From NCBI GenBank assembly GCA_964036045.1, contig OZ038384.1, forward strand, positions 50,940,843 to 51,004,842: a stretch of DNA of 64,000 bases, written 5' to 3'. Positions 10,441 through 19,242 of this stretch are shown here, in pieces. The notes beneath the pieces are model-generated. The model saw only the letters and a list, made by a program, of their open reading frames with translations. It did no database searches and had not been told where the DNA came from. The position numbers and the translations under genes are program-made. Within the stretch, counting starts at the first letter, position 1. Each line of letters starts with the position of its first letter. This DNA comes from Eutreptiella sp. 'Long Island Sound 2002' (lineage: Eukaryota > Euglenozoa > Euglenophyceae > Eutreptiales > Eutreptiaceae).

Positions 10441-10846
10441 TCGCCCTTCTGCTTATATATGACTGATCTCGGCGCACTGGATGTACGGCACGGGGTTGCT
10501 GCCGGTACGCAGAGACAGTCTGCCTCTGCTACCAGAAAGTTTTATAGTGATTTCAACACTGTGTCTGTGCCTCTCTTGCTGCTTGCTGCTGGTGTAGGGT
10601 TTCCTGCTGCTTGTTTTTGATGAGTAAAATGTTTTAGTTGCCGAAATACAATCAATCCAGGATAGCCCAAGCCAAAGATAAGCAAGTAGAAGAGAATCAG
10701 GATCAAAGCATGAAGGGCTGCAGTGTAAACAGTGAAAGATGAAAGGATATTCACAGAAACTGCAACTCAGGGCACATCGGATTGCATGTTCACAAAGATA
10801 GCTGAAATGCTTTAGAAAAAGAGTTGGAAAACTGCCCCATGGTCAC
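10441..10846. other. No gene seen; upstream region of element A
   Basis: This would contain the 5' leader or LTR of element A. A TATATAAG-like box occurs on the minus strand at about 10450-10460. No paired LTR was found in the window, and the rest shows nothing recognisable. Confidence 0.4.
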
Positions 10847-11587
10847 TCAATCTCCATAGTGCCATCGCAGGAGATGTGCACTCTTTGTTTTGGGTCCCAT
10901 ATGTGCTGAGGTGGCAGGGCATGGGGAAATATCCGGACCATTCTCCAGAGGTTGCCGTTGAAAATGTGCAATAAAAATGTCAAATACCCGGCGTTGCCCT
11001 TGGTTCAAAGCATTCACAAGTGCCTCTGCTGCACGCGTGTCGTCAGCATCCATGAATGCCCTTAACTCCTCCGCCAATTGGGGATCCAGTTCAGCTTCCT
11101 CGGCCATTGCTGGTTCATCTTCTCCAAACCGGTGCTTTTCAAGCTCATCTAAATCGGACATGTAGGTATTGAGGAAGGTGGAGTCTATGATCTCTTCGGC
11201 CATAAGAACTTGTGCAAGAAGTCGCAAACGCTCAACGGAATAGCCACGTGCTTGGGCATTGTTTAAAGTTTCTCTTGCCTCTTCCTCATAACCACGAAAC
11301 AATCCTCGATGAATACACTCCTCCATGTATGTTTTAGTGACATTGTTGGATGAAAGGAATTTCCGCTCGTGGTCTGCTTTTGTGAACGGCTGTGACAATA
11401 ATATCTTTTGCAAGAAATACAATTCTGCATCTTCTCCATACGGGAGGTAAAAGTTCCACCTTGGGATTGCAGTTCGCCTTCGCAGAATCCACTTTTTTCC
11501 CACCTCGTCCGTGAATGTCTTCTCCAACTTTTCTGGTGGTGATGGCCACCAATATGGTTTATTGCCCTCATCGGGTGTTGAAATCAC
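10847..11587 (-). pseudogene. Helitron replicase fragment (region before helicase)
   Basis: 246 codons with the signature of the segment that joins the Rep and Pif1-like helicase domains of Helitron proteins: LPYGEDAELYFLQKILLSQP, then an YMEECIHRGLF motif, an LRLLAQVLMAEEI block, and near the end ALNQGQRRVFDIFIAHF. The last corresponds to the N/DQ motif at the beginning of the helicase. The protein stops before any Walker A motif, so the helicase proper is lost. This is exactly the part missing from the Helitron Rep ORF at 33131. Family assignment is from general knowledge of Helitron proteins, not a search. Confidence 0.6.
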
Positions 11588-11705
11588 TATGAAACCTTCT
11601 CCCTCTTCACGCGCGGAACCTCTTCCTGTTCGTCACAGGGGTGACGCCAGGGGGAACCATGGGGCGCCTCTCCACGACCGAGTGCACCTACCTACCTGCC
11701 TACCT

Positions 11706-11887
11706 GCGGCGGTTAGGTCCACCTGCCAGAAACCAGAGCGTTTGTCCATTTTGGTCTTGTACCTGCATTTGGCAATACGCTCCAGGGTATTTATCATGTT
11801 AGGAATACTCCCTGAGTGGTTCTGGGTTTTCTTGTTGACCTCACCATAGTCAACAACCAGTCGTAGGGCAGTGGACCCTGGTTCTTA
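11706..11887 (-). pseudogene. Gypsy reverse transcriptase fragment
   Basis: About 55 codons, open on the minus strand, read LRLVVDYGEVNKKTQNHSG, then IPNMINTLERIAKCRYKT and MDKRSGFWQVDL. They align without gaps to element A RT (5790-5945) with several substitutions, so this is a separate, related copy. It holds the first catalytic Asp region only, and is cut on both sides. Confidence 0.8.
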
Positions 11888-12221
11888 GCCCACGCAAACT
11901 GCACCCCCTTTTTTCACCAAAGCAACTAGATTTTGTCACCGAAAAAAACAGTTTTTTTGCCATCTTGAAAATACTGTTTTTCAAACCCTCCCAAAAAATA
12001 CGTTTTTCATCAGGTTTACCCAGTTTTTGGTGTTTTTAGGGGGGTCAAATAACCATTCTTTAGTCCCAAATCAGAGGGTTTACCGGTCATTTTCCCCGAA
12101 AAATAATTTTGTTGGCTAATTTGAAGAATAACAATTTTTGGATTGTCTGGAAAACTATTAAAGATGGGCGCTGTTCACACATCCTGTACATGGCCACATG
12201 AAAAAATACTTATCATGGGAG

Positions 12222-12247
12222 GCTGAGTGCTCGGAGCCTGGCGCACT
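12222..12247. repeat. Palindrome family member, degenerate
   Basis: Reads TGAGTGCTCGGAG then CCTGGCGCACTCA, an imperfect version of the palindrome found in introns at 43-46 kb. It lies to the left of element B in what may be the same intron as the copy at 25459. Confidence 0.5.
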
Positions 12248-12363
12248 CAGCCACCTGGAGTGAGATTTTCAGGTTTATTTGAGATGACCTTTTGCCATCG
12301 GAAGTGGCATGAAGCAAGGATGGAGCAAAGGCAAAACTGCAAGATTCAATATGGGTTACAGAC

Positions 12364-12737
12364 TGTTTTGAGATTGGTGTAACCTCCATCTTAGTTTGAG
12401 ATTTCCGAAATTGCAGAGTTTTGGGCTAACGACTCCGGATCCCACGGAATACACAATCAGCAATGGCACATACAAGATTGAGTCCAAATCATCATTAAAA
12501 ATGCAAGACCCTGCAGTGTAGTACAGAAAACTCACAACATTATGCACAGTTAGTTCTGTCCTACTTCGCAGCGTCTTTTGCAAGTCACAGAGCGTTCAAT
12601 CTTATAAATAAAGCGTGATCTGAGTTTAATTATAAACAATCAACAACGTGCAAACGATCATCCATAATGTGCGCGCGATCTCTGCTGTGCGCGCACTCTC
12701 TGACTCACGTTGGGGTGTGTATCACTGTTTCATTACA
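12364..12737 (-). repeat. Element B 3' LTR
   Basis: 374 bp, TG...CA on both strands. Contains a TTTATAAG-like box on the element strand (near 12600) and an inverted pair of TGCGCGC motifs (about 12668-12697). Compared with the other LTR I count about five substitutions and no indel. Confidence 0.93.
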
Positions 12738-12749
12738 CTCCCCTCACAA
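12738..12749 (-). other. Element B polypurine tract
   Basis: On the element strand TTGTGAGGGGAG abuts the 3' LTR. The identical sequence is at the same place in element C (47090-47101). It would prime plus-strand DNA synthesis. Confidence 0.8.
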
Positions 12750-13958
12750 GACATCTGTACACCTGCGAAGCAAGCAACAGATGTCTGACAGAAGCAAATA
12801 AAAAATTGAAACATCACTGTGGACATGCATATATAAACCACTGACCAACCATAATCATCCCCGTACGCTGGACCCTGATGCTGATGATCTCTGGCCTGTG
12901 AATTCTGGTGAATCCTGGTCTCTGGATTTCGATCAGCTCTGTTCTCTGGACTCCGATCATCTCTGTTCTCTGGATCACTCCACGTCTGCACAAGAAAGAA
13001 AGCACACAAAACATGTCACCGCACCACTGTGACTACAAAGTTGGACACAGCATAATGTATGCCTGACTCAATGCCTTTAGTTAGGGGGGGCATAAATCGA
13101 ACCCTTGATCGTTCAACACCGATGATTGTTTTATCTCAAAATCACACACAAAAAAAAGAAACGACGGCCGAAAGAAACCACCAAAGCATCGGCGAAGGGG
13201 AATGTAATCCTATTACTTGTCACGGGGCCACTCAGGCCAGTACCTCTTATGCCTAGGGCAAAGGGGGCTTGATGTCTGGTAAACACATGCTGCGTCCTCA
13301 GAGGGCGCACTGTCTGCAACATTTGGGCCGGGGACCAGGGGGTTGCGTTGCGCTCTCTGACCAAAAATAACTAACGCCTGGTGCTGAGAGAAGGGAATCA
13401 GCTACAAACCAGCTGCATTGCCAGGGGAAGCTAAATCTCACAGGGGGCGTCAGTTACGTACTATACAGTGTAGGCGAATTCACCGATGACCTGCAGAGTG
13501 AACCTGAAAACTGGCTGATACTGCTATATACAAGGTCAACATGATTCGTGTCAACACACAGAGGACATGCAATACATTCAATGAAATTTGGCAGTTCTGA
13601 ACTCCCACTTCCCAAGGAAGGGCCCACGTGCCAACGGTGGGATAAAAAATAGAAACAACTGATTAACAGTTCATACACAATAATACATGAGAGGGGAAGA
13701 AAAAGACTGTTGTCCTGTGACAGAACCTCAGAAAAAAAAAGGGGGGGGGCTGACGACGTCGCAAGGGCCATGGCGTAGACACCAGTGAGACAGCGTGCCA
13801 TTCGCCAAGCCAATGCAAAACTGTCATCACCACGCCCTGCAGTCAGACATACCAGTCTGAAGTATTGAAATAAAAGGATGTGTAACCCACTTCTGAATTC
13901 TGTAAGGACTTCCTGAACTCTGTAAGACCTGTACAGAAAGGGGAGAGCAATCAGAGCA
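12750..13958. other. Element B non-coding tail
   Basis: Between integrase stop and PPT. Frames on either strand show no conserved domain and no match with the longer tail of element C. An A-run followed by a G-run lies at about 13731-13750. Confidence 0.5.
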
Positions 13959-16145
13959 TCAAAGGCGGTAATATACACGACATAAGGAGGAAACACATCG
14001 GTGATCACGCATATGCACCTGTCCCCCGAAATCTGTGCGCCATTGTAAAAATTTTGGATGTACTGATGACAACACTTGTCGTATGTCCTGTAACCCCACA
14101 TCAATCTTGTGTTTGATGTTGTAGCGCAGCCATTCCTCATTTATGTCATGCATGAATTCAGATGCCTCCCTCCACTCAGGTTTGTCGTACCCCTTGTATT
14201 TTACAAACCATTTGACAATGTTGGGGCGGCGTGCCTTGTCCTTACCTCTGTTTTTTTGAACTGCATGTTTTAAAAATTTTTCGACGATGAATTTCTCATC
14301 ATCCACCAACGTCTCCTTGTCGGTGTAAAAGTGTAGGGGTGGAGCTCCGTGTGTCAAGGGGGGGTTGTATGGTTTGAGCCGCAATGACTCAACCTGTTGT
14401 TCACCATACGGACCAGCAATTCTATACCTACCTGCACTGAGCCTCTCCAAAATTTCAGCAGGACCAACCCAAAGACAGTCCAATTTACTCTCCCCCGGTT
14501 TACGAATGGTTTTCAACCAAACACGATCACCAGGTTCAAAATTGAGAGGCGGGTGTTCCGTCAGGTATTTGGCACTGAATTCATCATGTATTTTCGTGAG
14601 CTTGGCACTCACATATTCTCTTTCCCTACGCACACGTTGAAAAAATTGGTACGCATCCTCTGACCCGTAATCAGGTGCCATTGGGGGGTGATCCCCAAAC
14701 CCAATGAGATCCCTATCGAAAACAAGTCTATGTGGACTGAAGCCTGATACAGCCCTAGGCATATCGTTAGCACACCAAAGTGCCAGAGGCAATAAATCAG
14801 TCCACTTACGATTTCTGCCTGCCTGCTGTAACAACTTGTGTAAGCTGTCAACAACTACCTGTACTGCCCGCTCAGCCCTACCATTACTCTTCTTACGATA
14901 CACAGGGGATCTATACTCCTCAATTCCTGAGAGCTGACAGAATGTGGAGAAAAAATCTGCATGCATGATTTTATCCACGTCGCTAAAAATTTCCTTCGGC
15001 AGCCCGAAGAAAGTAACAAAACGCGTCAGAAATAAAGAAGCCAGCTCAGATGAGGTAATGGTGGTGCTGCATGGCAGTGCCATTACATATCCTGTTAAAC
15101 GACAGACAATTACAAAAACTGAGTCATATACAACAGCTCCCTGTTTCACTTCATCCAATTTACAAAAATCTGCTGAGATAGAACTAAACGGATACTCAGG
15201 TATTGGATATGAATGCATAGTGTCAGGCTGCAGACCCTTGCGACCCTTGACAGCCTGACAGACCTGACAATGTCCTAACTGCAGCGCAATGTGTTCTTTC
15301 AGCTTGGTGTATGAAAATTTTCGTGGCTGTCCTTTATCAAGCTCCTGAAAAATGTATTTTCTGTCAATGAGCTGGTGTGTTTTGAGAATGCCTGGATGGG
15401 CATATGTATGTGTCGCCACTATGACTTTGTCCAACAGAGACAAAGGAACACAAATACGCCCTGCCAATCGAACACGACCCATATGTAATCTGTACTGACC
15501 ACTGACACCATCTGCCTGTAATGTTGTCCAATGTGGACCCAGCACTGGGTCAGCAGCATATTCTGGATCCCAATCACTATACAACACCGCGGTATAAGGG
15601 GGGAGTTTGATTGTATTTAGTGTGTGTATGTGTAAATCTTCCACGCTGTCAATGGGCAGCTCGTGCCCGTCATCCACTAAGACACATGAAACTGTAGAAC
15701 TTTCTGTGTGACGTAACTCACGCTTGACTACTCCAGAAGGTCTGCTCTGTTGGAAAACTGCAGGATTGCAGTATAAGTGAAATCCGTCAATATCAGCAAA
15801 AGCTGATGCATGCACAAGGGAGGGGTGATCAGAAATGTGACGAATTTCTGCAACCGCACGGGCCTCAAGAAGAAGCTCACGTGCCTCAGTTTGATGAGGT
15901 ATGTGGACTGCAACACACTCAGTGCAGTCAGGAACCATACAGGCACGTACAGTACGATACTCTCCAAAATCATTCGGGTGCCGTTCACGCAACTTACGTT
16001 GTGTGTATTCACGCTCACGCTGTTCACACTGGTTCCAACCCTCAAGGTCATTTTCACTGCCGTGAAAAGATACATCCTGAGATAACCCTGCCGGGTATGC
16101 CCAGCGTGATAACGCATCAGGGGCTTCATTTTCAGCTCCCGTAAT
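13959..16145 (-). CDS. Element B: integrase with chromodomain
   Basis: Integrates cDNA into the genome. The long ORF (ATG at 15992, 677 codons) and the preceding codons up to about 16140 continue RNase H after a one-base frame change. Seen in order: zinc-binding HHCC region (HPGILKTHQLIDRKY about residue 200, HCQVC about 245), core Asp in SISADFCKL (~272), core Asp in FSDVDKIMH (~335), catalytic Glu in NGRAERAVQ (~371), a GPY-like module (VWVGPAEILERL) and a chromodomain (FIVEKFLKHAV to KWFVKYKGYDKPEWREASEF, ~565-620). The chromodomain may bind a histone mark to guide targeting. The ~200 residues before the zinc region have no domain I recognise. Confidence 0.88.
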   Translation of the reverse strand: MTGAENEAPDALSRWAYPAGLSQDVSFHGSENDLEGWNQCEQREREYTQRKLRERHPNDFGEYRTVRACMVPDCTECVAVHIPHQTEARELLLEARAVAEIRHISDHPSLVHASAFADIDGFHLYCNPAVFQQSRPSGVVKRELRHTESSTVSCVLVDDGHELPIDSVEDLHIHTLNTIKLPPYTAVLYSDWDPEYAADPVLGPHWTTLQADGVSGQYRLHMGRVRLAGRICVPLSLLDKVIVATHTYAHPGILKTHQLIDRKYIFQELDKGQPRKFSYTKLKEHIALQLGHCQVCQAVKGRKGLQPDTMHSYPIPEYPFSSISADFCKLDEVKQGAVVYDSVFVIVCRLTGYVMALPCSTTITSSELASLFLTRFVTFFGLPKEIFSDVDKIMHADFFSTFCQLSGIEEYRSPVYRKKSNGRAERAVQVVVDSLHKLLQQAGRNRKWTDLLPLALWCANDMPRAVSGFSPHRLVFDRDLIGFGDHPPMAPDYGSEDAYQFFQRVRREREYVSAKLTKIHDEFSAKYLTEHPPLNFEPGDRVWLKTIRKPGESKLDCLWVGPAEILERLSAGRYRIAGPYGEQQVESLRLKPYNPPLTHGAPPLHFYTDKETLVDDEKFIVEKFLKHAVQKNRGKDKARRPNIVKWFVKYKGYDKPEWREASEFMHDINEEWLRYNIKHKIDVGLQDIRQVLSSVHPKFLQWRTDFGGQVHMRDHRCVSSLCRVYYRL

Positions 16146-19100
16146 GATACAGTATTACAAGATTGAAACGACTTAAAAACTCGTGCCATCGGCCACGACG
16201 ACCCAAAGGCCCAGACACAGTACACAAATCCTCCTTATACCACTGTACAATACTACTATGATCTGTACGTACCAATACTTCCTGATGTCCTATCCATGAC
16301 TGAAACTTTAACAAACTACATACAACAGCATACGTCTCTTTTTCCCTCACTGTCCATCCCACCTGTCCTATACCTTTATCTTTATGCTTACCTGCTGTTT
16401 TACTGCCCTGCAGTTTTCTAGAAAAAAAAGCGACAGGATGCCAATTCCCGTCGTCCTGTTCCTGTTCTAACACTCCCCCTACAGCGAAATCTGATGCATC
16501 AGTGGACAGCCGCCACCGTGCACCAGGACGCGGTAGATATAACTCAACTTTCTCAATCAGAGAATCTTTGATTTGCTGAAATCCCCACTCCATTTCAGGA
16601 GTCCACTTGATCTCTGATTGTTTGGGGGTAAGCTTAACACGTTTGCGTGCCTTACAAGGCAACCCATTACCATCTACTGCCGGCCCCCCTTGTACATCCT
16701 CAAACTGATACATACCTTTTAGGGCCTCCATCAAGGGGGCAGCATACTTGGCATAGTTACGTATATACATACTATACCAATTTGCCAAACCCAGGAACCC
16801 TTTCAGGGCTTTGGCATTGGTAGTGTGTTTAATTTCCCAATCCCGAAGGGCCTGTGTTTTACTCGGGTTAGGGAAGCGTTTACCGTTACAAAGTACATGC
16901 CCTACATACTGTACTTGACGACGCAACAAAAAACACTTTTCAGGCTTGACTGTGAGGTCAGCAGATGCAAATGCATGAAACAGCTCACGCATACAAAGAT
17001 AATGATAATACAACTTATCCTGATCTGAAGGGTGGGAAGGAATGATATATGAAAAGGGGGTGACCATATCAGAATTTGCTGTGCCATCAGGCAAAATTGG
17101 CGGCGGTGAAAAACAGGGGTTCAAAAATGTATCAGCTGGTTTGTCTGCATAAGCATGGCTGTCAAAAAGCTTGCCAGGGCCATGATCAGAAGGTGCATAG
17201 TTGCGCGGCACTCCTGTACCCGTCAAGACATCATCAATATACGGCCCACTAGTAGGGCAGTTACGTACAACCCACGCAACCAGTCGCTGAAAAACCTGCG
17301 GGCCCACCTTAACCCCCATGGGCAGCACCTTCCATTCATACACGCCGAAAGGCGTGATGAATGCGGTCAAGGAACGACTGGATTCCTCCAGGTGCATCTG
17401 GTGGAATCCGTCTTCCAAGTCCACCAACGAAAAAACACTGTTACCCTCTTGGCGGGCGAGCTGGTCTTCAATTACCGGTAAAGGAAAATTTAACCCTTTA
17501 AGCTGGGTATTTAAATACCGATAATCGATGACCAGTCGCCATTTGCCATTGGGTTTGGGGACTAAAAAAGCCCGCGATACCCACTCTGTACTACCTCGAC
17601 ACTTACGCATGAAACCCTGTCCCTCAAAACCCTTAATTTTATCGTACAGAACCTGTTCACGCACACCTACTGTACGTATGGCTTTACAACTAACAGGAAT
17701 TGCACTGGGTATCAACTCAAGCTTTACCTTAGCATGAGGACGCCTTTTGTCATTGTCAACCTGCGTGAAAGTTTTTCTGGTAAAGACCTGCTCCTTAAAT
17801 TCACTGATTAGTGCTTCACGCAGATGCTGACAGTCCTCATATTCCATATCTGCCTGTACTACACTAAAAATACTAGTACCAGGATCATCACTCACTACCT
17901 GAATACCATGCTCAGTGTTACTATCAGACATATACTCATCAGTAAGAGCATTGTCTTCAGAATCGTCACTCTCTGATATGACGTCACTGGCTGAGTCCTG
18001 TAATCCCTGAAAGTCAACCCAGTACAGCTTATCAGCCTCAGACAAGGATTGAACCGATCTTTTCGCTAGTCGTCGACGACCAAAACGCCTTCGCTGACGA
18101 CTTAACCCACCATCAGACAACACAAACTGTGAAGAGGGAGCACTCACAGGCTCATTTGCAGGCTCATTTTCAGCTCGCGGCTGGCTGTCCGGCAACCCAT
18201 GAAACTGCGAGTCGACAGATGGCTCACTCCAACCATTGCAAACAGCCTCAGGCCTGATGGCAGGCTGTGAAGGTCCAGGCTGTTGAGCCCGATCATGGCC
18301 AAAGGAGTCAAAGAAAACAACCCGATATGAAACGGTACAGCTTTTTACCTTGCCATGTGAGGTTACAAACAATGGGTGGCCAGTTGGGATTTCGACCCAA
18401 TCCACAGCAACCTCACCAACGAGCCACCACCATGAAGCTTCTTTAACTACAGGGATGATGGCAACTCCACGACAGGCTTCCATGACCATTTTGACTGCAA
18501 CACGGGACCATAGGTGTTCAGGAGGGTGCAGCCACATGGTTTCACCATTCCATGGTTTCGATAGTGACTGCTGTGGATCAGTCCATGTCTGTGGAAAGGC
18601 CTGAAAATTAGGGCAGCCGAAAGCATCGACTGTGACAGACATACCAGCATCCTTCATCCACGCTGAGACACGATCAATGACGTCTGATCGAACTCGAACA
18701 TGTCCTGGTTTGATTCGTTTGACCTGACGACGAAGCATAGTATTCAAAGCAGGAGTTATGAATTTATTCGCAGGGGGCTGGGGTGTGGTTGCCGTTGGAA
18801 AAGGGTCAGACCCTTGAAGTGACGTGAGATTCAACTCAGTCAGACCTCGAAAAATTCTGTTATCCTGTCGTAACTGAGAATCATAGTAAGACAGAATTTT
18901 AGTATCACGATAATCAATGCAACGAGCATACCCCCAGCCAGCCATAAAATAATCTGGGGCCCATGCCTCATGGCGGTGGCCCCACTGATCAGCATACAAA
19001 AGGTCTATCTGTGATGCTTCCCTGGTTCCCCCTGCACTTAAAAAATCCTGGCTAACTTGACAGAGAATTGAGTCTGTAGCTTCAGTACAAGACGAACCAG

Positions 19101-19242
19101 AAGTTGGATAAACGGGAGAAATTATACTCCTGTTGCCAGCAAACAAACGGCAAGCCAACGCCGTAATACTTGAAACAAACATAACCAGGTTAAGCGAATC
19201 ACTCGCACCTGCAGAAAGACCGTTACGATCACTCATTAACAT
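16132..19242 (-). CDS. Element B: Pol (N-terminal domain, RT, RNase H)
   Basis: 1036 codons. An N-terminal segment, conserved in element C, contains EAWAPDYFMAGWGYARCIDY, and about residue 230 MWLHPPEHLWSRVAVKMV followed by EASWWWLVGEVAVDW, which resembles a degenerate NPPW-type nucleotide-modification fold. An acidic spacer follows. RT motifs: LVIDYRYLNTQLKG, FSLVDLEDGFHQMHL (Asp), VLPMGVKVGPQVFQRL, PYIDDVLTGTG (catalytic YxDD, ~670). RNase H: WRLSTDASDFAVGGVLEQ (~910), with ETYAVV and RTDHSS motifs. The start overlaps the dUTPase ORF stop in the sequence ATGTTAATGA. The stop (TGA, 16132) follows a one-base change; element C is open at the equivalent place. Confidence 0.9.
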   Translation of the reverse strand: MLMSDRNGLSAGASDSLNLVMFVSSITALACRLFAGNRSIISPVYPTSGSSCTEATDSILCQVSQDFLSAGGTREASQIDLLYADQWGHRHEAWAPDYFMAGWGYARCIDYRDTKILSYYDSQLRQDNRIFRGLTELNLTSLQGSDPFPTATTPQPPANKFITPALNTMLRRQVKRIKPGHVRVRSDVIDRVSAWMKDAGMSVTVDAFGCPNFQAFPQTWTDPQQSLSKPWNGETMWLHPPEHLWSRVAVKMVMEACRGVAIIPVVKEASWWWLVGEVAVDWVEIPTGHPLFVTSHGKVKSCTVSYRVVFFDSFGHDRAQQPGPSQPAIRPEAVCNGWSEPSVDSQFHGLPDSQPRAENEPANEPVSAPSSQFVLSDGGLSRQRRRFGRRRLAKRSVQSLSEADKLYWVDFQGLQDSASDVISESDDSEDNALTDEYMSDSNTEHGIQVVSDDPGTSIFSVVQADMEYEDCQHLREALISEFKEQVFTRKTFTQVDNDKRRPHAKVKLELIPSAIPVSCKAIRTVGVREQVLYDKIKGFEGQGFMRKCRGSTEWVSRAFLVPKPNGKWRLVIDYRYLNTQLKGLNFPLPVIEDQLARQEGNSVFSLVDLEDGFHQMHLEESSRSLTAFITPFGVYEWKVLPMGVKVGPQVFQRLVAWVVRNCPTSGPYIDDVLTGTGVPRNYAPSDHGPGKLFDSHAYADKPADTFLNPCFSPPPILPDGTANSDMVTPFSYIIPSHPSDQDKLYYHYLCMRELFHAFASADLTVKPEKCFLLRRQVQYVGHVLCNGKRFPNPSKTQALRDWEIKHTTNAKALKGFLGLANWYSMYIRNYAKYAAPLMEALKGMYQFEDVQGGPAVDGNGLPCKARKRVKLTPKQSEIKWTPEMEWGFQQIKDSLIEKVELYLPRPGARWRLSTDASDFAVGGVLEQEQDDGNWHPVAFFSRKLQGSKTAGKHKDKGIGQVGWTVREKETYAVVCSLLKFQSWIGHQEVLVRTDHSSIVQWYKEDLCTVSGPLGRRGRWHEFLSRFNLVILYHYGS

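Larger units (their letters stand above)
11588..12363. other. No gene except an RT relic; left flank of element B
   Basis: Contains the RT relic 11706-11887, then AT-rich sequence without coding potential (11888-12210), a degenerate palindrome (12222-12247) and the left duplication AGAC (12360-12363) of element B. Confidence 0.6.

Noticed and set aside
12668-12697. TGCGCGC inverted pair in the element B LTR as a member of the intronic palindrome family
   Set aside because: The arms are spaced by unrelated bases and lack the GAGG/CCTC centre; present in both LTRs as part of the element.
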